Origin: a bacterium
GTDB taxonomy: Bacteria > Vulcanimicrobiota > Xenobia > Xenobiales > JADMJV01
NCBI GenBank assembly: GCA_030149525.1
Contig: JASBRJ010000393.1
Span: 1-50,708, forward strand
Length of the DNA stretch: 50,708 bases
Direction: 5' to 3'
Position 1 is the stretch's first letter; each line of letters opens with the position of its first letter. This document shows positions 43,599 to 50,708 of the stretch, in pieces. The notes beneath the pieces were generated by a model, which saw only the letters and a program-made list of their open reading frames with translations, was not told the origin of the DNA and did no database searches. The translations under genes and the position numbers were made by a program.

Positions 43599-45063
43599 GT
43601 CAAAACATTGTTCCCTCTTCGCCTGGGCATTATTCCTCATCTTGAGTCTCACTCCGGCGGGTGCCGATGTCCCCGAACCGGCCACTCCGGGTCTCTTGGC
43701 GCCGCCTCGTCAGGTACCCCAAGAGAAAGTCTTGCCTGGACCCGTTCAAGAGCCGCGTATCCACTTCAATCTGAGTCAGGTCTTGGAGCGCACTCTCAGC
43801 CAGGCACCCAGTCTTGAGGAAGGACTGGCCCGGCTCAGACAACGTTCCCACGAAATTGACGAAGCCTACACGCTCATCAACCCAAAAGCGAGCTTCCAGA
43901 GCCAGTATCAAAGGATTGAGCCTCCCGTGAGCTTTCCCGGAGGCCCTGTCATCCAGCCCGCGGACAACTACAGTTTCGCTCTCACATTGAGCCAACCGAT
44001 CTATACTTTTGGCCGTCTTCGGTATAGCACTCTGGCCGCAAAACTGAGCCGGCGGAGTGAGCAAGAAACTTACCTACGCACCCTTCAAGAACTGATCTCC
44101 GGCGCGGCCGACCTCTACATCAGGGCGCTTCTGGCCAACGATGCGGTCACTATCGCTGAAGACCAACTGGCCGCTCAAAAAGCGAACCTCAAGACCTCTA
44201 CCCTTCTCGCCGAGCAGGGCGTGGTGGCAAGGTTCGACGTTCTCAGAACAGGCGCCGCGACCAGTGAGGCCGAGCAAGATCTTATCGAAGCCAAAACCTC
44301 CCGAGAGCTGGCTATCAAGCAGCTCAAATCGGTCCTCAATCTCAACTTTCAGCAACCTGTCGATCTTCAAAAGCTTGAGCTCACCGCCCCGCCCCAACTG
44401 GATCTTGAGGAAAAAAAGACTCGGGTGCTTGAACAGCGCTCGGATCTGCGAGCTCTCCGCTGGGCGGTGGAAGCGGCCCGCGCGCGAGTCCATCTGGCTC
44501 GTTCAGAGAACTCACCCAGTCTCTCGATTCAAAATCAAACCGTCAATCGAAACGCTACCGGCTTATCACCGGGGACACAGAACACCACGTCGCTCGTCTT
44601 TTCCATCCCGCTCTCCGACGGCGGCGCCTCCAAAGCCCGGGCCCTCCAGGCCGAAGCTCAGGTCGACCAGATGTTGGCCCAGCTTGAAAATAGGGAGCGA
44701 CAAGTGATGTTGGAAGTCGAAGAAGCTTACGCCCGACTGCAAGACCGCTGGTCCTCCATCCAGGTGACGGAAAACAATGTGAGTCAAGCCGAGGAGGCCG
44801 CTCGCATCGCCAAGCTACGTTATCAAAACGGGCTCTCCACCAGCGTCGAACTGTTGCAAGCTCAAGCGGACCTTTCCCGGGCTCGATACTCCCTCAACCA
44901 GGCCCAAGCGTCCTATCATCAAGCGTTGTGGCAATGGTATCGGGTCGGCGGGGAAGAGTTTCCCGTGGAAGTCCCGCTCCCTCCGGAAGTGCGGGAACGG
45001 CTGGAGACGGCAAGGCTCGAGTCCTCCGGCCGGTCTACATTAAGAATTCGGGCTGAGCAATAG
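43588..45063 (+). CDS. TolC-type outer membrane efflux protein
   Basis: Outer-membrane channel of the tripartite pump, 491 residues. The signal peptide (about 1-26, ends TPAGA) is followed by two repeats of the OEP fold: long coiled-coil helices (QVLERTLSQAPSLEEGLARLRQR; EAARARVHLARSENSPSLSIQ) and beta strands such as NYSFALTLSQPIYTFGR and TTSLVFSIPLSDGG. No Shine-Dalgarno exists before the ATG, and the promoter places the RNA start almost on it, so the message may be leaderless. It is divergent from tetR and shares the operator region with the pump operon. Confidence 0.93.
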   Translation: MNIQSKHCSLFAWALFLILSLTPAGADVPEPATPGLLAPPRQVPQEKVLPGPVQEPRIHFNLSQVLERTLSQAPSLEEGLARLRQRSHEIDEAYTLINPKASFQSQYQRIEPPVSFPGGPVIQPADNYSFALTLSQPIYTFGRLRYSTLAAKLSRRSEQETYLRTLQELISGAADLYIRALLANDAVTIAEDQLAAQKANLKTSTLLAEQGVVARFDVLRTGAATSEAEQDLIEAKTSRELAIKQLKSVLNLNFQQPVDLQKLELTAPPQLDLEEKKTRVLEQRSDLRALRWAVEAARARVHLARSENSPSLSIQNQTVNRNATGLSPGTQNTTSLVFSIPLSDGGASKARALQAEAQVDQMLAQLENRERQVMLEVEEAYARLQDRWSSIQVTENNVSQAEEAARIAKLRYQNGLSTSVELLQAQADLSRARYSLNQAQASYHQALWQWYRVGGEEFPVEVPLPPEVRERLETARLESSGRSTLRIRAEQ

Positions 45064-45274
45064 GGCGAAGATTTGGGCGAGAAATTATGGGAGGGGTATA
45101 AATGTCGACAGGCCCTAACCGAAAAACCAAACGAAGGTCACAAGAATGCACCAGGGCGCGAGGGCGCGCAGAAGATTCCTCATGTCTCTTTTGACCCTAT
45201 CTCTTGAAGTCATAAATCGGCAGCATCGCTTTCTCACATAGTCTCATCGGCCAAAGGCGGCCACGCTTAAGGCG

Positions 45275-48200
45275 ATGTGCTACCCACGGTGCTTGAGGGT
45301 GAAACCTACTTCAAGGTTTCTAAAAAGTATACAGGTCCTCACTCTGACTTACCGAAAACCGTTGTCAGAAAAGGATTCACCCTTGCAGAAAAGTCTTCTA
45401 AGACTGGCCCGCCTTGCTTTAAAAGTTGACGGAACTTCACTCGTTATCCCTGAGATGACACCGCTGGGTGATCCTCTCCCCTGGCCACCGGACGAGATTC
45501 TTCAGTCGGTGAGTCAAGGCGTGCTGAAAACGCCCAGCCGTTTGATTTGCCCTGTGCTCAATGGAGCCTTCGTTGTCTGGAGCACTCTCGACCGGGAGTG
45601 GACCGAACACGACCTGGACCTGGCTCAAAATTTCGCCGCCGAGATGGAACCGAGACTCACCCGGGAAGGGATGCTGTCGGCCCTGGTAGACGGCACTGAG
45701 GCAGCCATCTATGTGAAGGACAAATCAGGCCGATACCTGGAGGCGAATCCCGCTACGGCGAAAGTCGTGGGTCGGCCCAGAAGCGACATTCTGGGCAAGA
45801 CCGACTTCGAACTTCTTCCCTCTGAAGCAGCCCAGAGGCTGACACGCAACGACCGGGAGACTTTTCACCAATCGTCCACTCTCAAATTTGAAGAAATTCT
45901 GGAGATCGAGGGTAGAGAGACGATCTTCCTATCCTCCAAGTTTCCTCTGGTTTTGGGGGGCGAAACGGTCGCTGTCTGCGGCATCAGCACCGACATTACA
46001 GATCATGTCGGTCTTGCCACTCGACTGGCTCGAACCCAGCAAAGGCTCAATCTCGCCTTGGAAGGCGTGGGCCTCGGCATTTGGATGTGCGATCTTCCGT
46101 TCGGGGAACTCCAATGGAGCGATCGCTGCAAGCAACATTTCGGCCTCCCTCCAGACGCCTCCGTGGATATAGATATGTTCTACGGTCTGCTCCATCCGGA
46201 CGATAGGGAGCCGACACGGCAAGCCCTGGAGGCGGCCTTGCAAGGGGACGCCCCCTACGACGTGGTGTATCGCACCCAGGGACCGGACGGTGTGACTCGA
46301 CACATCCGCGCAATCGGGCGCTGCTCCTTCACCAAGGAAGGCACACCGTTTAAGATCGACGGTCTGACCATCGACGTCAGCGAGAGCATGGAATCAGACA
46401 GGGCGCTCCGCCTCAGTGAGAAGCGCTATCGTTCTCTGGTGTCGGCCACCGCGGCCATCGTTTGGACCTCCGGCCCTCAAGGTGAATTTCAAGTTCCCCA
46501 ACCGGAGTGGGAAAACTACACAGGCCAGACCCAGCAAGAGTATCTTGGCATAGGCTGGCTGGAAGCCCTTCACCCCGACGACAGAGAGCGATGTCGGGAG
46601 GGCTTTCGACAGGCCTTGAAAGAGCGGACTCTCTACAAAGCCTCCGGGCGCCTTAAGCATGCAGCCAGTGGAGATTACCGCTATTTTGAAGTGAACGCCG
46701 TTCCCGTGATCGTTTCCTCGGAGATAAAAGAATGGGTCGGTATCGTGGTCGACATCCATGACCGGGTGGTATCTGAAAGAACGGCTCTGGAGAGTTCGTT
46801 GCGCTTCAAAGCTGCTCTCAATCAATCGGTAGGCTTTATCGGAGTCCTTTCACCTGAGGGCGTTTTGCTTGAGATCAACGACACTCCCATCCACATGGCC
46901 GGTCTCCAACGGGAAGACGTGCTGGGAAAACTGTTCTGGGAAACACCCTGGTGGGAAGGCCGACCTCAGGCCCAAGAGAATCTGCGCCGGGAATTTCAGC
47001 AAGCCCTCGTCGACGGACCGGTGAGGAGCGAGTCCGTCTACTACCTGGCCGATGGAACAGAGCGCATTGCTGATCGTTGCCTGACCAGTTCGAAAGGCCC
47101 CGACGGAGAGGTCCTTTTCGTGCTGGCCGAAGCCATGGATGTGACGGAGCGCGTTAAGGCGGAGCGACAGGTTCAACTCATGGCCGACGGAGGCGAAGCC
47201 CTTGCCGGAACCCTCCTGGAAGAAGAAATGATCGACGACTTCCTCGATGTTCTCATTCAAGACTTCGCCGATGTCGCCATCTGGGAGCTTGAGACCGTCG
47301 ACGGCAGAAGACTGAGAACCTGGAGAAGCCGCAACCCCGAACTTGCCGAGTTCTCCAGCGAACTCCTCAATGAGGTGGACAGTCTGATTTCGGTGGCTGT
47401 GAGGGGTCGAAGTCGCCGGCTGGGCTCCTTAACCGTGGCTCTACTGGGAGAGGTCGGGCAGCACTACGACAAGTCCGATCACGAAGTTATGGAAGAGCTG
47501 GCCACCCGTTTGGGGATGGCGCTAGAAAGTGCTCGTTTGTACTTCCAGGTCTCTCAAAGTGAGCAACGCTTTCGCAAACTTTCTCGCCAGCTGGCAGACG
47601 CTCGAGACGAAGCGCTCAGGGCTAATAAGATGAAGAGTCAATTCTTAGCCAATATGAGTCACGAGATCCGAACACCCATGGCGGGAGTTCAAGGCATGCT
47701 CGAACTCCTCTCCGGGACAAGTCTCAGCGGTGAGCAACGAGAACTTGTCGATACGGTTCGCGATTGTTCCCAATCTCTTCTCATCGTCCTCGATGATGTG
47801 CTGGATCTGGCTCGAATCGATGCCGGCAAAATGGTGATCACCAATCGCCCCTTCCGGCTGGAGTCGGCTATTAAAGGGACTCTTTCTTTATTCGAGCTTC
47901 AAGCTCAGCAGCGCAGGCTCGATTTGCGAGTGAAAATCTCCGATGAACTTCCGGAAAGGCTCCTGGGTGACCCGGACCGACTCCGCCAGTTGCTGGTGAA
48001 TCTGGTCAGTAACGCCATGAAATTCACTCCTGAAGGCCATATCGAGATCCGGGTTTTTCCTCACGAGAACTGGCTCAAGGTGGAAGTGGAAGATTCGGGC
48101 ATCGGCATTCCGGCCGACAAGCTCGACACTCTTTGGATGGCCTTTGAGCAGGTCGACAACAGCGCCTCCCGCCGCTATGAGGGCGCAGGGCTCGGTTTGA

Positions 48201-48739
48201 GTATCGTTCGACGACTGGTTGACCTCATGGGCGGTCAGCTGGGAGTCCGAAGTGAGCTGGGACAAGGATCGACCTTTTGGTTCTCCTTGCCGCTGGAAGA
48301 GTACGATTCGGATTCCGGAGAGCACGAGGCCCTGGCAAAAACCGGAACAGCGGTGTTACCGACTCATGATTTTCACATATTGGTGGCGGAGGACAATCCG
48401 ATTAATCGAAGAGTGCTGGTCACCCAACTGGAAAGTCTCGGCTACAGGGTCAGCGAGGCCAAGAACGGTAAAGAAGTCTTGAAGCAGATGGTCAGCCACG
48501 ATGTGGACTTGATCTTCATGGACTGCCAGATGCCGGAACTCGACGGCTATACCGCCTCTCAGGAGCTTCGCAAGCAGGGCTTCAAGAAACCCATTCTGGC
48601 CTTGACTGCCCATGCCATGTCGGGAGAGCGAGCCCGATGCCTGGAAGCCGGCATGGACGACCATCTGACCAAACCGCTGGCGAAAGCTGCACTGGTTTCG
48701 ACTCTCAACCGATGGCTTCCTGAAGCACCGGCGTCCTGA
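45275..48739 (+). CDS. Four-PAS hybrid histidine kinase
   Basis: A cytosolic sensor of up to 1154 residues. PAS domains lie at about 133-247, 254-375, 381-497 and 510-632, followed by a GAF-like segment (about 632-765). The kinase core has H796 in [11 protein letters not shown]-box NLVSNAMKF, DSGIGIP and EGAGLGLSI; the receiver has D1083 in LIFMDCQMPE and a final TKPL. No membrane segment is seen, so the inputs are probably intracellular ligands or redox/light cofactors. The start is unsure: the ATG at 45275 has AAGG only 3 bases before it, whereas a TTG at 45383 has AAGGA at 7 bases. The 211 bp upstream hold no clear gene. Confidence 0.9.
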   Translation: MCYPRCLRVKPTSRFLKSIQVLTLTYRKPLSEKDSPLQKSLLRLARLALKVDGTSLVIPEMTPLGDPLPWPPDEILQSVSQGVLKTPSRLICPVLNGAFVVWSTLDREWTEHDLDLAQNFAAEMEPRLTREGMLSALVDGTEAAIYVKDKSGRYLEANPATAKVVGRPRSDILGKTDFELLPSEAAQRLTRNDRETFHQSSTLKFEEILEIEGRETIFLSSKFPLVLGGETVAVCGISTDITDHVGLATRLARTQQRLNLALEGVGLGIWMCDLPFGELQWSDRCKQHFGLPPDASVDIDMFYGLLHPDDREPTRQALEAALQGDAPYDVVYRTQGPDGVTRHIRAIGRCSFTKEGTPFKIDGLTIDVSESMESDRALRLSEKRYRSLVSATAAIVWTSGPQGEFQVPQPEWENYTGQTQQEYLGIGWLEALHPDDRERCREGFRQALKERTLYKASGRLKHAASGDYRYFEVNAVPVIVSSEIKEWVGIVVDIHDRVVSERTALESSLRFKAALNQSVGFIGVLSPEGVLLEINDTPIHMAGLQREDVLGKLFWETPWWEGRPQAQENLRREFQQALVDGPVRSESVYYLADGTERIADRCLTSSKGPDGEVLFVLAEAMDVTERVKAERQVQLMADGGEALAGTLLEEEMIDDFLDVLIQDFADVAIWELETVDGRRLRTWRSRNPELAEFSSELLNEVDSLISVAVRGRSRRLGSLTVALLGEVGQHYDKSDHEVMEELATRLGMALESARLYFQVSQSEQRFRKLSRQLADARDEALRANKMKSQFLANMSHEIRTPMAGVQGMLELLSGTSLSGEQRELVDTVRDCSQSLLIVLDDVLDLARIDAGKMVITNRPFRLESAIKGTLSLFELQAQQRRLDLRVKISDELPERLLGDPDRLRQLLVNLVSNAMKFTPEGHIEIRVFPHENWLKVEVEDSGIGIPADKLDTLWMAFEQVDNSASRRYEGAGLGLSIVRRLVDLMGGQLGVRSELGQGSTFWFSLPLEEYDSDSGEHEALAKTGTAVLPTHDFHILVAEDNPINRRVLVTQLESLGYRVSEAKNGKEVLKQMVSHDVDLIFMDCQMPELDGYTASQELRKQGFKKPILALTAHAMSGERARCLEAGMDDHLTKPLAKAALVSTLNRWLPEAPAS

Positions 48740-48747
48740 AACGGCTA

Positions 48748-50436
48748 TCAGCGGTTGGCCTGAAGAGGCTGGTTGAGTTCTTTACCCGATCTCCGGTCTT
48801 GCCGATAAATGCTCCAAATCATGGACACTCCACCCCCTGCGGCCAGAAGAAAGCAGATCATGGAGAAGAGCGGAAAGCCCAAAAGTCTCGGGCCGCTCAC
48901 GTCGGCACTCATCATCAAGGATGCTCCCAAAATAAGGGCACCTATGATGAGACTCATTCCTATTCGATTGGCGATCTTTTGAAAGCTTACAAGCAGTTCA
49001 CGCTCGTCCACCGCATCCACTCGAACCTTAAAAGTCCCCCGTTCAAGGTCCCGCAGAATGTTGTTGGCCAATCTTGGCCCGTCTTTGACCAAAGTTCGAG
49101 TTTCCAGATAGCCGTCCAGCAGAAGTTTGGGAGTAAAGTCTCGAGTGAGTCGCTTCTGCAGAATGGGCGCCGTGTGCCTTCGCAGCGCGGCCGACGGGTC
49201 AAAATGTGGGTCTAAACGAGCGCCGATCTGGTCGAGATTCATGAGGGTCTTAGCCAACATAGTCAGTTCGTAGGGGATAAGTATTCCGTTTTCACCGGCC
49301 GATTCGGTGATCTGAAGAATCAGTCTTCCGGCTTGCATTTCCCCCAGCGGCTGCCGGTGATAGCTTGCCAGCAGGTCGCCTATCTCGCGACGGAACTTGG
49401 ATTCATCGGCGTCTTCGGCACGACCACTTGCGTCGAGGGCCGTTTCGGCTGCAGCGTCCCCGTCTTCTTCAGCGATAGCGATGAGGAGCCTGGCCAGAAT
49501 GATTTGCAGGGAGCCTGGCATGTTGCCCACCATACCGAGGTCCAGCAAACAGAGACGGCCCTCCGGCGTGATCAGAACATTGCCGGGATGAGGGTCGGCG
49601 TGATAGGTCCCTTCATAAAGCACCTGAGTGAGATAGACCCTGAAAAGTTCATCGGCCAGGAGGATTCCGTTCACGGAGCCCAGCTTTGCGGCTCCTTCGG
49701 TGGGCAACTTGGTACCGTCCACGAAATCCATGGTCAGAACACCCTTAGACGTGTACTGGGGATAGGAACGTGGGACAAAGATGAGCTCGGACTCTTCCAG
49801 CTGCTCCGCCATCTTGGAGAGATTCTTCTCTTCCATGCGGTAATCGAGCTCACGCTTGAGAGAGCGTGAAAGCTCCTCCACTATTTCCACAAGCCTGTAG
49901 CGCTGAGCTCTCTTGGAGTGCTTTTCCATGGCCTCACTGACCTCGGCGAGCACTTTGAGTTCTCTTTCGACGCGCTCTTCAATATGGGGGCGCTGAACCT
50001 TGATGATCACCTCCTGGCCGTTATGCAGTCGAGCTCTATGGACCTGACCCAAAGAGGCAGCGGCAAGAGGCTCGGGCTCGATGTGAGCGTAGATGGAATC
50101 AACGGGTGCGTCCAATTCTTCCCTAATCCGTTCCATCACATCTTCGAACGGGACCTTCTCAACCTGGTCTTGGAGACGTTCCAGAGCTTTCAAGTAGTCT
50201 TCTGAGAGAAAGTCGGCTCGGGTGGACAGCAGCTGTCCCAGCTTAACGAATGTAGGCCCGAGGCGCTCCAAGTCGTCGGCCAGGGCTTCTGATTCAGCCT
50301 TGTCTTCTTCACTGGTCACCCAGCTGTCAAGATGAGCTTTTTCGGCGACAAATTTGCCACCGTGACGAGCCACCACCGAGGCCAGTTCTCGGTAGAGCTC
50401 AAATGATGTGGGTGATTCTTTAGCGACGGTAGTAAT
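48748..50436 (-). CDS. ABC1/UbiB-family atypical kinase with C-terminal membrane anchor, probable ATT start
   Basis: An atypical protein-kinase-like ATPase of the UbiB family, which aids ubiquinone synthesis or lipid-related processes. It has the KLGQ motif (LGPTFVKLGQLLSTRADFL), the Ala-rich loop AAASLGQVHRA in place of a P-loop, the Lys in VIIKVQRP, HADPHPGNVLI and the metal-binding DLG in CLLDLGMVG. Two membrane helices end the protein. The first ATG/GTG/TTG in frame is a GTG at 50376, but residues before it (FELYRELASVVARHGGKF) match the conserved family start. An in-frame ATT at 50436 has AGGAG 8 bases before it and a TGA just upstream. Confidence 0.85.
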   Translation of the reverse strand: MTTVAKESPTSFELYRELASVVARHGGKFVAEKAHLDSWVTSEEDKAESEALADDLERLGPTFVKLGQLLSTRADFLSEDYLKALERLQDQVEKVPFEDVMERIREELDAPVDSIYAHIEPEPLAAASLGQVHRARLHNGQEVIIKVQRPHIEERVERELKVLAEVSEAMEKHSKRAQRYRLVEIVEELSRSLKRELDYRMEEKNLSKMAEQLEESELIFVPRSYPQYTSKGVLTMDFVDGTKLPTEGAAKLGSVNGILLADELFRVYLTQVLYEGTYHADPHPGNVLITPEGRLCLLDLGMVGNMPGSLQIILARLLIAIAEEDGDAAAETALDASGRAEDADESKFRREIGDLLASYHRQPLGEMQAGRLILQITESAGENGILIPYELTMLAKTLMNLDQIGARLDPHFDPSAALRRHTAPILQKRLTRDFTPKLLLDGYLETRTLVKDGPRLANNILRDLERGTFKVRVDAVDERELLVSFQKIANRIGMSLIIGALILGASLMMSADVSGPRLLGFPLFSMICFLLAAGGGVSMIWSIYRQDRRSGKELNQPLQANR

Positions 50437-50472
50437 GGTCTTTTCTCCTAAGGTTTCTCATCTGATGATAAA

Positions 50473-50498
50473 GGACCGACCGCAAATGTGGTCGGTCC
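50473..50498. terminator. Bidirectional hairpin upstream of the UbiB-like gene
   Basis: GGACCGACC and GGTCGGTCC form a perfect 9-bp stem with an 8-base loop; TGTTTGT follows on the plus strand and TTTATC on the minus strand. It probably ends transcription from a gene beyond the window, or acts as a leader hairpin of the UbiB-like gene. Confidence 0.55.
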
Positions 50499-50540
50499 TG
50501 TTTGTATCGATTCAGGCTATCCTCATGGGTGCAACCTATA

Positions 50541-50567
50541 CACCGCGACATAAAAAATGCGGCGGTG
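50541..50567. repeat. Small inverted repeat
   Basis: CACCGC and GCGGTG pair across a 15-base AT-rich loop. It stands in the 270-bp non-coding stretch at the right end, next to the nested hairpin below. Confidence 0.4.
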
Positions 50568-50608
50568 TCTAGTGGTCTGTCACGTAAAGATTTTGGGCCG
50601 AGACCGCC

Positions 50609-50695
50609 CCAGAGGCGGCCGTAGCCTCACCGATTTTTCCTCACGTGCGGCCAGGCACGCCGCGGAAAAACCGGTGAGCCCACAACCACCTCTGG
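50609..50695. repeat. Nested inverted repeat, probable intergenic repeat or MITE-like element
   Basis: Three nested pairs: outer CCAGAGG/CCTCTGG (50609-50615 and 50689-50695), middle CTCACCGATTTTTCC with its inverse bearing one mismatch (50626-50640 and 50664-50678), inner CGTGC/GCACG (50644-50659). No open frame crosses it. Just to the left, TAGTGGTCTGTCACG resembles ends seen in some insertion sequences, but no transposase is visible before the window stops. Confidence 0.45.
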
Positions 50696-50708
50696 AACGC
50701 CCTCGACT

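Noticed and set aside
50568-50590. Insertion sequence end (TAGTGGTCTGTCACG)
   Set aside because: Only one end and no transposase are inside the window, so an IS cannot be called.
1-50708. rRNA, tRNA or CRISPR array
   Set aside because: No cloverleaf with CCA-type end, no conserved rRNA blocks and no regularly spaced direct repeats were seen by eye; a covariance search would be decisive.

Overview
The window comes from a Gram-negative (diderm) bacterium with a large, signalling-rich genome of roughly mid-50s % GC. The evidence for an outer membrane is a complete RND efflux set (adaptor lipoprotein, AcrB-type pump, TolC-type channel), lipoproteins with clear lipoboxes, a periplasmic HtrA protease and a di-haem cytochrome c peroxidase. 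GTG and TTG starts are common and genes often overlap by a few bases. I see no rRNA, tRNA, CRISPR array, phage or intact transposase, so the lineage cannot be fixed; the style (many hybrid kinases, TPR/ankyrin proteins, HEXXHXXGXXH protease, EF-hand proteins) would suit a myxobacteria-like or other free-living environmental phylum.

Layout. 1-2047: 3'-truncated hybrid histidine kinase. 2079-4298: EF-hand-type protein, ADP-ribosylglycohydrolase, ABM monooxygenase. 4271-11913: a minus-strand run of a membrane glycosyltransferase, UDP-glucuronate decarboxylase, a response regulator with an unknown C-terminal half, a flavin-binding PNPOx-like protein, a 472-aa unknown and a hybrid kinase; the last three overlap by a few bases. 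12089-14476: TPR/ankyrin membrane protein and a coupled small partner. 14463-19419: lipoprotein with a tandem module, HtrA protease, large zinc metalloprotease. 19575-25336: Gld-type ABC cassette (ATPase, permease-GldG fusion, DUF4340) followed, after a strong terminator, by a stand-alone kinase-like ATPase. 25542-30367: secreted protein plus macro-domain protein, DUF1801-YjbR fusion, GHKL-like membrane protein, cytochrome c peroxidase. 30487-35259: a 34-residue membrane peptide behind an RBS-hiding hairpin, a kinase with two catalytic cores, a helical unknown, a diguanylate cyclase. 35269-38334: Uma2 nuclease, EF-hand secreted protein, D-lactate dehydrogenase, DapB-like dehydrogenase. 38406-45063: RND pump with its TetR regulator and divergent TolC. 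45275-50708: four-PAS hybrid kinase, UbiB-like kinase, non-coding hairpin cluster.

How it works together. The theme is sensing and envelope upkeep: four hybrid histidine kinases, one stand-alone response regulator, one kinase-like ATPase and one diguanylate cyclase sit among envelope genes (efflux, HtrA, ABC export, glycan precursor and transfer). The clearest regulatory unit is the 113-bp region between tetR and the TolC gene: two mirrored sigma70-like promoters share a palindromic -35 core, and each is followed by one copy of a 14-bp dyad (TGAMTGARCAKTCA). The TolC-side dyad lies across the predicted transcription start and the ATG.

No single new defence or biosynthetic system is evident. 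The best leads for something undescribed are the tetR/tolC control region with a probable leaderless tolC mRNA, the hairpin-gated 34-aa peptide, the probable ATT start of the UbiB-like gene, the TPR/ankyrin pair, the GHKL-like membrane protein, and the nested hairpin repeat at the right edge.
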